The position numbers were made by a program, and so were the translations under genes. This document shows, piece by piece, positions 35,090 to 44,213 of a stretch of DNA of 64,000 nucleotides. The notes under the pieces were generated by a model. The model was given only the letters and a program-made list of their open reading frames with translations. It was not told the DNA's origin and ran no database searches. The first letter of the stretch is position 1. Every line of letters starts with the position of its first letter. This DNA is from an uncultured Bacilli bacterium (GTDB lineage Bacteria; Bacillota_I; Bacilli_A; RF39; UBA660). The stretch lies in NCBI GenBank assembly GCA_934131695.1, contig CAKOZV010000004.1, positions 1-64,000 on the forward strand, in the 5' to 3' direction.

Positions 35090-37901
35090 TAGTAATTTAA
35101 CCTTAATATTATTAGGATGCTTCTTAGTCTTAATGATTATTAGTTATTTTATTATAGGCTGGTTATTAACTGTTTTCTTAGGAGTAGGTATTTTAATAAT
35201 AGTTGGTCTTGCTAGACTACTAGATAAAGTTAAAAATAAACCAAAGCAGAAAAAGATACTCAATATTATAATAATCGTTATATTATCTTTAGGTATATTA
35301 GTAATGCTTCTTGGAATTTTATTCTTAGCTTATGTAGTTATTAAGGCTCCTAAGTTTGATGTTAATCAATTAAATGAAAAGGAACCAAGTATTCTTTACG
35401 ATATTGATGGTAATGAATTTGAACGACTTGGAACAGAAATGAGAGAAAAAGTAACCTATGATGAATTACCTGAAGTATTAGTAGATGCTATTGTTGCTAC
35501 TGAAGACTCAAGATTCTTCCAACATAATGGATTTGATGCTCCAAGATTTTTAAAAGCCTCATTAGGACAAGCAGTTGGACATAGTGATGCTGGTGGTGCT
35601 TCTACTCTATCCATGCAGGTTATCAAAAACTCATTTACATCAGCTGATGACCATGGTATTAAAGGAATCATTAGAAAGTTTACTGATATTTATTTAGCAG
35701 TATTTAAACTTGAAAAGAACTATACTAAGGAACAAATAATTGAGTTTTATGTAAATAACCATAACTTAGGTGGTAATATCTATGGAGTTAAACAAGCAGC
35801 TCTTGCTTATTTCAACAAAGATATTGGTGATTTGAACTTAGCAGAAGCTTCTGTTCTAGCAGGAATGTTTAAAGCTCCTAACCTATATAAACCAACTAAT
35901 ACTGATAATATTAAATCAGTTACTAGAAGACGTAACACTGTTTTATATCTAATGGAAAGACATGGTTATATAACAAGCGATGAACGAAAGATGGCTAGTG
36001 ATATTCCAATCGAATCTTTAGTAGATTACAATGTATCTGCACAAAATGGTTTATCTAAGTATCAAGGATATATCGATACTGTAGTAGATGAATGTATTGC
36101 CAAATATAAAGCAGATCCATATACAGTCTCTATGAAAGTATACACTAACTTAGATAGATCAAAACAAGACGGTGTTGACAAAGTAATGAATGGAGAAACA
36201 TACGAATGGGCAAATGATACTATTCAAAGTGGTGTAAGTGTTCTAGATAGTGCTACTGGTAAAATACTTGCTATTGGAGCTGGTCGTAATAAAAAAGGTG
36301 CTAAAGAGCTAAATCTTGCTACTAGTGACGAAATTAAAAGACAACCTGGTTCTACTGCAAAACCACTATTTGATTACGGACCACTAATTGAATACAACAA
36401 TGCTTCAACCTATGGTTACAATGATAATGGTAGCTATAAAATGTTTGTTGATGAACCTTATTCTTATACTAATGGTAAATCAATTAATAACTGGGATGGA
36501 ACCTTTATGGGAGCTATAACTATGAGAAAAGCCTTGTCTTTATCTAGAAATATTCCTGCTTTAAAAGCCTTCCAGCAAGTAGATAATAAAAAGATTATTG
36601 AATTTGTCCAAAATCTTGGAATTGAACCAGAAATAGAAAATGGTAAAATTCATGAAGCTCATTCTTTAGGAGCCTTCACTGGTGTTAATTCTTTACAAAT
36701 GGCTGCTGCTTATGCTGCTTTCTCAAATGGAGGATACTATAATGAACCTTATTCAGTTAGTAAAGTAGTCTTTAGAGATACAGGTGAAGAGAAAAAACAC
36801 GAAGGTACTAAAAAACAAGCAATGAGTGATGCTACTGCTTATATGATTACTAGCATCTTAGATGATGTTACTCTAATTGGTACTGGTAATATGGATAAAG
36901 TTGCTATGAAAACTGGTACTACAAACTTTGATCAAAAAACAAGACAAACACTTGGTATGAGTGATGATGCTATTCGTGATTCATGGGTAGTTGGTTATAC
37001 TACTAAGACAGTTATTGGTATGTGGTACGGTTATAAAGACACAACTAGAGATTTAGTTAGTCAAGGATTATATTGTCATAACTTAAGATGTACAATTCAA
37101 AGAGATAAACTATTTACCGCTATCGCTAACTCAGTATTCGAAAAGAATAAAGAAGAATTTAAAATGCCTAATAGTGTAGTTAAATTAGGGGTAGTTGTAG
37201 GAAGCAATCCAGCTAAAATTGCCGGTGCAGGCTACTCTGGAGCAGTTACTTATGAATACTTCAAAAAAGGTAGTGAGCCTACTAATACACAAACAGAAGA
37301 TAGTAATTTAAGTGCTCCAACTAATCTTAAAGCTACTTATAACAGTAGTAATAATTCAGTTAGTCTTTCTTGGGATGCAGTTACTCCACCAAGTAATAAC
37401 TCTTATGGAACATTTGGTTATAATGTATATTTCAATAACACATTATTAGGATTTACTAGTAATACATCATTTACTGTAACTAATCCAAGTAATCCATATG
37501 GTACTTATAAAGTAATCGCTACTTATAAAAGTTATGATGGAATTAAAAGTAATGCTGCTACTTATGAATTAAAGAAAGTAAGTACTACTTTAAAGGTAAC
37601 TTACAGAACAATAAGTGGTAACTCATATAATATATCTGATATTAGTAATTATGTTACTGTAACAGAAAATGGTAATGATGTAACTAATAAAACTAGTAAC
37701 TGGAAATTATCATCTATAACAGGACCAGGTGGTGTATCACTATCAACCACTACTCTATCAACACCAGGCACTTATACTTTAAAATATAAATTTAGTTATG
37801 ATGGTGAAACTAAAGAAACTGGTAATATAACAGTTACTATAACCGGAAGTACAAGTCCAACAGAACCTACTGACCCTGGGGAAATAGAAACAATTGAATA
37901 G
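35061..37901 (+). CDS. Class A penicillin-binding protein (PBP1A-type)
   Basis: A 946-residue bifunctional wall synthase. The N-terminus holds two or three hydrophobic stretches (about 12-52 and 68-94), more than the usual single anchor. The glycosyltransferase domain has the catalytic Glu in ATEDSRFFQH (E148), GGASTLSMQV and NNHNLGGNIYGVKQAA. The transpeptidase has STAK in RQPGSTAKPL, SRN in LSLSRNIPAL and KTG in AMKTGTTNFD. The C-terminus carries an FN3-like domain (about 750-830) and an Ig-like/threonine-rich tail. The start follows TTGGAGGTAAAA, inside recU. GpsB encoded nearby is a known partner of such enzymes. Confidence 0.94.
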   Translation: MKKKTTQKSNSNLTLILLGCFLVLMIISYFIIGWLLTVFLGVGILIIVGLARLLDKVKNKPKQKKILNIIIIVILSLGILVMLLGILFLAYVVIKAPKFDVNQLNEKEPSILYDIDGNEFERLGTEMREKVTYDELPEVLVDAIVATEDSRFFQHNGFDAPRFLKASLGQAVGHSDAGGASTLSMQVIKNSFTSADDHGIKGIIRKFTDIYLAVFKLEKNYTKEQIIEFYVNNHNLGGNIYGVKQAALAYFNKDIGDLNLAEASVLAGMFKAPNLYKPTNTDNIKSVTRRRNTVLYLMERHGYITSDERKMASDIPIESLVDYNVSAQNGLSKYQGYIDTVVDECIAKYKADPYTVSMKVYTNLDRSKQDGVDKVMNGETYEWANDTIQSGVSVLDSATGKILAIGAGRNKKGAKELNLATSDEIKRQPGSTAKPLFDYGPLIEYNNASTYGYNDNGSYKMFVDEPYSYTNGKSINNWDGTFMGAITMRKALSLSRNIPALKAFQQVDNKKIIEFVQNLGIEPEIENGKIHEAHSLGAFTGVNSLQMAAAYAAFSNGGYYNEPYSVSKVVFRDTGEEKKHEGTKKQAMSDATAYMITSILDDVTLIGTGNMDKVAMKTGTTNFDQKTRQTLGMSDDAIRDSWVVGYTTKTVIGMWYGYKDTTRDLVSQGLYCHNLRCTIQRDKLFTAIANSVFEKNKEEFKMPNSVVKLGVVVGSNPAKIAGAGYSGAVTYEYFKKGSEPTNTQTEDSNLSAPTNLKATYNSSNNSVSLSWDAVTPPSNNSYGTFGYNVYFNNTLLGFTSNTSFTVTNPSNPYGTYKVIATYKSYDGIKSNAATYELKKVSTTLKVTYRTISGNSYNISDISNYVTVTENGNDVTNKTSNWKLSSITGPGGVSLSTTTLSTPGTYTLKYKFSYDGETKETGNITVTITGSTSPTEPTDPGEIETIE

Positions 37902-37907
37902 AAAACC

Positions 37908-37947
37908 AAAAAAACATTAGTCTAAGACAAAAGGCTAATGTTTTACT
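37908..37947. terminator. Bidirectional terminator between the PBP gene and dut
   Basis: AAACATTAG (37912-37920) pairs with CTAATGTTT (37935-37943). T-rich sequence follows on the plus strand, and seven T follow on the minus strand. Confidence 0.8.
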
Positions 37948-37968
37948 TTAGCATAAAAAAGGATTGGT

Positions 37969-38424
37969 CTATTTATCAGTAGAACCAAATCCCCCATTTC
38001 TAACTCCTCCAGCTATATCATTATCAACAGTTAAATATTTTTCAAATACTGCTTGACCAATTATATCACCTTTCTTAACATGTAATTCTTCCTTACCACA
38101 GTTAAAGAAAGCAAAGTAAATATGTCCATCATTATTTTCATTACCATAATAATCAGAATCTACTAAACCAACACTGTTAGCAAGAACAAATCCTTTCTTT
38201 GGACCACTACTTCTATTAAGTAAGAAAATACATTCATCATCCATACAATAAGCTTTTAAACCAGTAGGAACTAAAGTTGGTTTAATTCCCTTTTCATAAA
38301 CAGGAATAACTATATCCTCTGCTGCTTCTATATCATAACCAGCAGCATGTTTAGTCCCTCTTACTGGTAAATGTATATCCTTATCTTCATATCCTTTAAC
38401 TACTTCAAATCCTCTTGTTTTCAT
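37969..38424 (-). CDS. dut: dUTP diphosphatase (trimeric dUTPase)
   Basis: A 151-residue enzyme that hydrolyses dUTP to dUMP, keeping uracil out of DNA and supplying dTMP synthesis. The five motifs are visible: AAGYDIEAAED (1), RSSGPKKGF (2), VGLVDSDYYGN (3), KKGDIIGQAVF (4) and the C-terminal NGGFGSTDK (5) that closes over the substrate. The start follows TTAGGAGAAGTT. It is the last gene of a nrdD-nrdG-dut operon for deoxynucleotide supply, 8 bases after nrdG. Confidence 0.94.
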   Translation of the reverse strand: MKTRGFEVVKGYEDKDIHLPVRGTKHAAGYDIEAAEDIVIPVYEKGIKPTLVPTGLKAYCMDDECIFLLNRSSGPKKGFVLANSVGLVDSDYYGNENNDGHIYFAFFNCGKEELHVKKGDIIGQAVFEKYLTVDNDIAGGVRNGGFGSTDK

Positions 38425-38432
38425 AACTTCTC

Positions 38433-39005
38433 CTAACTATTTACTGCGCACTGTACTACAGTTGCTTTATCACTATCACCTATATTGCTATTATCTATAT
38501 ATAAAACGACTCTTCCTTCTTCTACACTTTTCTTAACATCAATTATACGTTGGTTACTACTACCTACATAATGTAATCTATCATCATGAAGTTTCATAAC
38601 AAATTTACCTTCTAATAAGACATCAATAGAATTTAAAATATCATCTAGATTTTTATCAACTTCTCTTTGAGCGATTAATTCTTCCCAAGTATATCCAGTA
38701 TAGCACCAAATGGTCTTATCTTTGTATAACTGTTTAACATTCATGACTAAATCTCTAATTGTTTTTCTATTACCAAGAAAGAGTGGATCTCCTCCTGATA
38801 AAGTTAGTCCACTACACCAATCTTGGTCAAGCTCATGATAAATCTCTTTTATTGTATCATCATCAAAATTAACACCATCATCAGGATTCCACGTAATAGT
38901 ATTTTGGCAGCCTGGACATTTATGAGAACAACCACTTACCCATAATACAACACGTAATCCTTCACCATTTAACATATCAGCTTTTGTTACATTATGATAT
39001 TTCAT
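38433..39005 (-). CDS. nrdG: Anaerobic ribonucleotide reductase activating protein
   Basis: A 190-residue radical SAM enzyme that installs the glycyl radical on NrdD. The 4Fe-4S cluster cysteines are C26, C30 and C33 (GCSHKCPGC), and the GGDPL-type segment LTLSGGDPLFLG binds S-adenosylmethionine. The start ATG directly follows the stop of nrdD, with GGAAG just inside that gene. Operon with nrdD and dut. Confidence 0.95.
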   Translation of the reverse strand: MKYHNVTKADMLNGEGLRVVLWVSGCSHKCPGCQNTITWNPDDGVNFDDDTIKEIYHELDQDWCSGLTLSGGDPLFLGNRKTIRDLVMNVKQLYKDKTIWCYTGYTWEELIAQREVDKNLDDILNSIDVLLEGKFVMKLHDDRLHYVGSSNQRIIDVKKSVEEGRVVLYIDNSNIGDSDKATVVQCAVNS

Positions 39006-41192
39006 CTACATACTCTTCCTTTCTGAAATTTCTACCATCTTAGCATGATTAAGTCTCGTATCACCATGTACTCTTGAATAAGATAAATATCCATTCATAC
39101 GATCAATCTTTGTAAGGTCATCACTTCCACATTTTGGACAGGTATCCATATCTAATTCCTCATGACCACAAACATTACAGTAAGAAAGTGATAAGTTAAC
39201 TCCTTCATAGAAACCTTTATCCATAGCTCTTTCAACATAAGTTTCCATCGCTTTTCTATTATAGTTTAAATTATAACGAACATACTGAATACGTCCACCT
39301 TTAAATAACTCCCAAAATCTTCCTTCTAAATCTTGTTTTTGTATACCAGTAATATCTTCCCACACACCACAGTGGAAACTATTAGAAACATATTCTCTAT
39401 CAGATACTCCTTTAATAATACCATATTTCTTTCTAAACTGTTCAACTTGTGTACCACATAAACTTTCAGCTGGAGTTCCATAAATAGCATATAAAATTCC
39501 ATCTTCTTTTTTAAACTCTTGCGTCTTATCATTAATATATCTCATAACTTCAAGAGCAAATTCACCATCTTCTACTAGACTTTTACCATTATATAACTCT
39601 TGTAATTCATTTAAAGCTGTTACTCCAAAAGAAGCAGTAGATGATTTTAAAATTGGTTCAATAGGCTCATTTGGTTTTAATCTACCTCCATAGAATCCTC
39701 CTTCACAGTAAGCAAGTGGATTAGTAGATGCTTTCTTCTTAGCTAGATAGTTATAAGTACGAATATGAATCTTACGAATCATTTCTAGATAATAATCAAG
39801 TACTTCATAGAAATCTTTTTGTTCTTCTCTAGACTTAGCTAAAATCATTGGTAAATTTAAAGAAATTGCTCCAATATTAAATCTTCCAATGAATACAGGT
39901 TGATCATCTTCATCAGCTGGTTCCATTCCACCTCTTTCAAACCAAGGAGATAAGAAAGCACGGCATCCCATCGGACTAATAATCTTTCCATATTTCTTAA
40001 ACATTGAAGGAACATACCCTTCACCTGTTAATGATAAGTAATCAGGATACATTGTCTTACTACTACAGTCTAGAGCATCTTCAAATAGATAATGCATCTT
40101 ACCACCTTCACCATGAAGATTTTTATCATATAAGAATACTAATTTTGGGAATAAAGTTGGCTTTCTATATCCTGGCTTTCCTTGTCCTTTTTGATGAGTT
40201 TTTAAAATAACTTCACTAATCATTTGTCCAAATCTATCTTCTTCATGTCCAAAAGTAAAAGTTACAAACGGATAATCCCCACGAGAAGAACCAACACTAT
40301 TTAATTTATATTCAATTCCTTGATAACCTTGTTCACATTCACGTCTTGTCTTTTTCCAAGCATATTCTTCAGCTTTTTCTGGATCTTCATTATTAGTTAT
40401 TTCCATATATTCATCATAATACTTATTATAACTTTTCTTAGCATATGGAGTTAGAATAGTATCAACTTCTGGTACTGTAAAGCCACCATATTGCATAGCT
40501 GCTGTATTGATAATTACATCTCCCATAACATCATAAGCAGTATCAAGGCTCTTTGGTTCATTGTACCATAAATTACCCATTTCAAAACCATCTTTCATGA
40601 CAGCTCCAACATCACATAAACAACAGTTCATAGTATCACGTCTAGCACTCATATCATGAACATAAATATAGCCATCTTCACAAGCTTCTATCTCAGCTTT
40701 TGTTAAGAAGAATTTCTTATATAATTCTTTATTTAAGTTACCATATACTAAACTTCTTTGGGTAGATACTAAAGCACTATCAGTATTAGAGTTTTCTTTA
40801 TCTCCAATATAATTAATTGCTTGAGCTTTTTTATAAACTTTATCTAAGATATGTACAAAATCATTCTTATAGTTACGATATTCTCTATAACTTTTAGCTA
40901 CTAATGGATTAACCTGTTCCAAAGCAGCTTCTACACAGTTATGAATTTGACTGACTTCAGCATCACTAGTTTGATTTTTTAATAAATCAATTACAATATT
41001 AACAACTTCATCTTTTGCTTCATCAGTTAAATCAACCATTACTCTCTCAGCACTTTTTTCAATTGCACTTCTTATTTTTTCACCATCAAACGGTTGTTTA
41101 GTGCCATTCTTTTTTATAATATTAATAGGTGGATTTTTATATCTATTCTTTTTTTCCTTTCTCTCTCTTTTTACCTCTTTTACTTTCGCCAT
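39006..41192 (-). CDS. nrdD: Anaerobic ribonucleoside-triphosphate reductase (class III)
   Basis: A 728-residue oxygen-sensitive reductase that makes deoxynucleotides from NTPs. N-terminal ATP-cone (about 22-110) for allosteric control; conserved cysteines in MNCCLCDVG (about 188-195); the thiyl-radical Cys410 in SPMGCRAFL; a C-terminal Cys4 zinc site (CNVCGHE, CPKCGS) and the glycyl-radical loop RMNGYLS with Gly701. The ribosome site is GAGGTG. Its presence without an aerobic enzyme in view suggests an anaerobic life. A divergent inactive-looking relative starts 308 bases upstream on the other strand. Confidence 0.96.
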   Translation of the reverse strand: MAKVKEVKRERKEKKNRYKNPPINIIKKNGTKQPFDGEKIRSAIEKSAERVMVDLTDEAKDEVVNIVIDLLKNQTSDAEVSQIHNCVEAALEQVNPLVAKSYREYRNYKNDFVHILDKVYKKAQAINYIGDKENSNTDSALVSTQRSLVYGNLNKELYKKFFLTKAEIEACEDGYIYVHDMSARRDTMNCCLCDVGAVMKDGFEMGNLWYNEPKSLDTAYDVMGDVIINTAAMQYGGFTVPEVDTILTPYAKKSYNKYYDEYMEITNNEDPEKAEEYAWKKTRRECEQGYQGIEYKLNSVGSSRGDYPFVTFTFGHEEDRFGQMISEVILKTHQKGQGKPGYRKPTLFPKLVFLYDKNLHGEGGKMHYLFEDALDCSSKTMYPDYLSLTGEGYVPSMFKKYGKIISPMGCRAFLSPWFERGGMEPADEDDQPVFIGRFNIGAISLNLPMILAKSREEQKDFYEVLDYYLEMIRKIHIRTYNYLAKKKASTNPLAYCEGGFYGGRLKPNEPIEPILKSSTASFGVTALNELQELYNGKSLVEDGEFALEVMRYINDKTQEFKKEDGILYAIYGTPAESLCGTQVEQFRKKYGIIKGVSDREYVSNSFHCGVWEDITGIQKQDLEGRFWELFKGGRIQYVRYNLNYNRKAMETYVERAMDKGFYEGVNLSLSYCNVCGHEELDMDTCPKCGSDDLTKIDRMNGYLSYSRVHGDTRLNHAKMVEISERKSM

Positions 41193-41500
41193 TTTTTTAC
41201 ACCTCTTTGTTTTCTTATTTATTCATTCGACAACTCGATTATACGCATCTTTTTTAGTTAAATGCAATAGTTTTTATTATTTTTATATTTTTATTTTTGT
41301 TCGATTTACATATTATTTAGTTAAAAAAACATTTTATGTCTTTTAAACATATTTTTGCTTTCATCCTTTATTTATAAGGATTTTAAAGAAAATGAATTTT
41401 ATTTTTTTAAGATGTTTTTTTTGAGTATTTTTTTAAATCATTGATTTTATAAGCATTTACAAGTATAATTAATATAGAAAAAAGGGAGTGTAAATTATAT
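41193..41500. promoter_or_regulatory. 308-base divergent intergenic region between nrdD and the NrdD-like gene
   Basis: Very AT-rich. For nrdD (minus): TTGCAT (41262-41267), 18 bases, TATAAT (41238-41243), with a small TCGACAACTCGA palindrome beside and into the -10 box (41227-41238). For the plus-strand gene: TTGATT (41441-41446), 17 bases, TATAAT (41464-41469). I looked for a pair of NrdR boxes and saw no convincing one. The 170 bases between the promoters hold no gene that I can support. Confidence 0.6.
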
Positions 41501-43453
41501 ATGATAAATATGTCAACATTTGACACTTTAACAGTTGTCAAAAGAAGTGGTCAAAGAACTAGTTTTCAAGGTGAAAAAATAGCTCTTGCTATTCAAAAAG
41601 CCTTCCATTCACTAGATATACCTTATAAAGATGAAGATGTTAATAAAGTATATTCTAAGGTACTTAAAAAGATAGAGAAAGAATATAAAGATAGAAAAAC
41701 AATAAATATTGAAAATATTCAAGATTTAATTGAAGAGGTGTTAAAAGAGAATAACTTTGAAGATGTTTATCTTGCCTTTTCTACCTATAGAGAACATAGA
41801 AATGCTTCAAGATCTGCTTTTGTTATGAAACAACAACATAAGTTTTTAAAAGCTATTGAAAGACTTGGTCTAGATAATATTGATGATAACTTAAAGGAAC
41901 GTCCTAATTCATTTCTATTACAGTTTGGAGAAACTATCTCATCAGAGTTTGCTAAAGCTTATTTACTAGATACTAAAACAGTAAGATGCCAAGATGCTGG
42001 AATATTTAATCTTCATTCAATAGAAACTATACCATTTGGTATGATAGCAACCTGTGATGTAGACCTTATTGAGCTTGCTACCCTTGATACTGATTTTGCC
42101 AAAGAGTTAAATTCTATAGACAAAATTAATACCTATCTAAATAGAATCAAATTATATCTAGATAGTCTTAGTAAAGAAGTATATCAAAGTATCTCGTTAA
42201 TTAATTTTGACTTAGTCTTAGAAAATGTCATACTTAAAGAATTTAAATCAATCTTAAAGGAATATATAGATATATATTTAGATGCTAATTATTTAGCTAA
42301 TTATCTAACTATAACAGGTATTGATAACATAACATCATTTGATATAACCCCCGCCTACTTTGCTATAGATAATGATACACCTTTATATTTAGCGTTTTCT
42401 ACTATTATTAAGAAAGCTAAACTAAAGTGTGAGAAAAATTTTACTTCTTCTTTAAAGATTTTCTTTAGGACAATATCTTTTCCACTAGCAATAAACTTTG
42501 GAACTAATAATTCTATTAAGGATTTAATAATAAAATCACTAGTAAATAATAAATATATAGAATATTACTATCAAGGAGAAATGACTGAAGAGATTGCCAC
42601 TACTATGCTTAACTACTCTAATTTATATTTTATTAATAAAGACGCTTCTTTTAATAAAGCTATTAAAGAAAATGTTAACTATGGTTACAATTCTCTAAGG
42701 GTTATAGAAGATAATACTACTATTGATAAAAAGATTATTGGTGGTAAAGGTAATATATCTTGTATATCTATTAATCTAGTTAGAATAGCCCTTAAAAGTA
42801 AGAATACAAAGACCAAAGAGACTGATTATAGATTATTCTACCAAGAACTAGAAAAAGTACTAAAACAAGCGAAAGATGCCCTTTTAGAAAGATTTGAACT
42901 ACAAGTAGATAAAACTATTCTTCACTTTCCAACTTTATATCAGTTAGGTACTTGGCATGATGGAGAAAAGTTAAAGGATAAGGATAGATTAAGAAAACTA
43001 CTAAAGCATGGTACCCTAGCCTTTCATATAGTTGGTATATCAGAAGCAATTTACACTTTAACTGGAAATAAGGATGAAGAAATAACTTTTAATCTAGCTA
43101 AAGATATCTTAAAATTCATGCAAAAAAAGATAGATAATTATAGTGAACAGAATAATCTGAACTTTGTTTTAACCACTTATAATGATACAAACATAGAAAC
43201 AGAGTTTAAAAAGCAAGATGCTGCTATATTTGGTAAAATAAAAGATGTTACTAACAAAGATAAATATTTAGAAGGTATTACTCTTCCTATAAGTGATTTG
43301 AAACAAGCAAGTCTGCAAAAATACCTATTAGGAGGTTCTTCCTTAGGAATAGTAGTAAAAGATGAAAAACAATTATTAAATAAGTATCAATTTCTAAAAG
43401 ATAACAATATAGGATGTTTTAATGTAAAAAGAAAAGAGCTATCAATCAAATAG
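41501..43453 (+). CDS. NrdD-like protein lacking radical residues (pseudo-reductase with ATP-cone)
   Basis: A 650-residue protein with an N-terminal ATP-cone (about 10-105) and a body that follows NrdD. Alignment by eye with the neighbouring NrdD: GIFNLHSIETIPFGMIATCDV matches its GYIYVHDMSARR-CCLC-DV region, but the first conserved Cys pair is replaced (MIAT); NYGYNS matches PMGCRA, so the thiyl Cys is Tyr396; GNISCISINL matches FNIGAISLNL; and LLGGSSLGIVV matches FKGGRIQYVR near the end. It stops there, without zinc site and glycyl-radical loop. It cannot be a reductase of the known kind. It may regulate NrdD or sense nucleotides, or have a new role. GGGAGTG precedes the ATG. Confidence 0.8.
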   Translation: MINMSTFDTLTVVKRSGQRTSFQGEKIALAIQKAFHSLDIPYKDEDVNKVYSKVLKKIEKEYKDRKTINIENIQDLIEEVLKENNFEDVYLAFSTYREHRNASRSAFVMKQQHKFLKAIERLGLDNIDDNLKERPNSFLLQFGETISSEFAKAYLLDTKTVRCQDAGIFNLHSIETIPFGMIATCDVDLIELATLDTDFAKELNSIDKINTYLNRIKLYLDSLSKEVYQSISLINFDLVLENVILKEFKSILKEYIDIYLDANYLANYLTITGIDNITSFDITPAYFAIDNDTPLYLAFSTIIKKAKLKCEKNFTSSLKIFFRTISFPLAINFGTNNSIKDLIIKSLVNNKYIEYYYQGEMTEEIATTMLNYSNLYFINKDASFNKAIKENVNYGYNSLRVIEDNTTIDKKIIGGKGNISCISINLVRIALKSKNTKTKETDYRLFYQELEKVLKQAKDALLERFELQVDKTILHFPTLYQLGTWHDGEKLKDKDRLRKLLKHGTLAFHIVGISEAIYTLTGNKDEEITFNLAKDILKFMQKKIDNYSEQNNLNFVLTTYNDTNIETEFKKQDAAIFGKIKDVTNKDKYLEGITLPISDLKQASLQKYLLGGSSLGIVVKDEKQLLNKYQFLKDNNIGCFNVKRKELSIK

Positions 43454-43462
43454 TTCTTTTAC
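43432..43462. terminator. Bidirectional terminator after the NrdD-like gene
   Basis: AAAAGAGCTAT (43432-43442) and ATAGTTCTTTT (43450-43460) pair with one mismatch. It spans the end of the NrdD-like gene and the stop of the convergent gene at 43459. Confidence 0.65.
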
Positions 43463-44199
43463 TTTACTCTAAGTGAAGTTGTATTAGATGGACCTATTCC
43501 ATATTTATTTGCAAAAAATTCTTTCTTCTCCATCAAAGACTCAACAAAATATTCATTATTCTTAAGTCTTCCTAATGATAAAAAGCCTTCATATCGTTTT
43601 GTCTCGCCTCTGTCATCATACTCACATATTATTTCATCTATCGTTTTATCATCTAATGATTTTAAATGAGTAATACTTGCTTTATTAGGAGATATACCAC
43701 TTCTATTAAAGTAATATTCTCCTATATAAAGATTATCATAATCATTTTTAGTAATAGTTGCCTGATTACCCATAATAAGTTTGTCATCAATAGTCAAAAA
43801 CATTTTTTCTTTTCGTTCCATTGTAGGATAAAAGCCACAACAACTAAGTTTCTTTTCTACCCTATCCTGCTTTTCTTTTGAAGAGAAGTTTTTAAAGGTT
43901 AAACTTCCCATTTTAATACTACCAACCATTATCTGGTGTATAGTATCAGCATTAGAAAAGTCAATTTTTATCTTACCAATATTTTCTTTTATATAAGTTA
44001 AAATAGTTGCAAAAAAGCTCTGATTTATTTCTTCTTTTTTAAAACCAGTTAATAAATAAAGACATAATTCAGTAAGATCATTATAATCATCTTCTTCAAA
44101 TTCGCTTAAATGTTCATTAATATAGTCACACGTTTGATTTAGCAAATCTATACCTTTTTTACTTTCTACTTTTTTTTCAAGTGGTATAACTCTTCTCAT
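43459..44199 (-). CDS. Hypothetical protein (246 residues)
   Basis: I do not recognise this protein. It has no signal peptide or membrane helix. The first 90 residues look helical and acidic (INEHLSEFEEDDYNDLTEL), the rest mixed, with the pair CCGFYPTMERKEKMF, a DDKLIMGNQATI segment and a basic end. GGGGAGAATTTATT precedes the ATG. It ends against the NrdD-like gene and lies 14 bases downstream of the HtrA gene on the same strand, so it is probably the third gene of the Abi-HtrA unit. Function unknown. Confidence 0.6.
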   Translation of the reverse strand: MRRVIPLEKKVESKKGIDLLNQTCDYINEHLSEFEEDDYNDLTELCLYLLTGFKKEEINQSFFATILTYIKENIGKIKIDFSNADTIHQIMVGSIKMGSLTFKNFSSKEKQDRVEKKLSCCGFYPTMERKEKMFLTIDDKLIMGNQATITKNDYDNLYIGEYYFNRSGISPNKASITHLKSLDDKTIDEIICEYDDRGETKRYEGFLSLGRLKNNEYFVESLMEKKEFFANKYGIGPSNTTSLRVK

Positions 44200-44213
44200 A
44201 ATAAATTCTCCCC

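Noticed and set aside
41227..41243. TCGACAACTCGA near the nrdD -10 box as an NrdR or LexA site
   Set aside because: It is too short and does not match the NrdR box pattern (ACA...TGT type with paired boxes), and the SOS consensus fits poorly.
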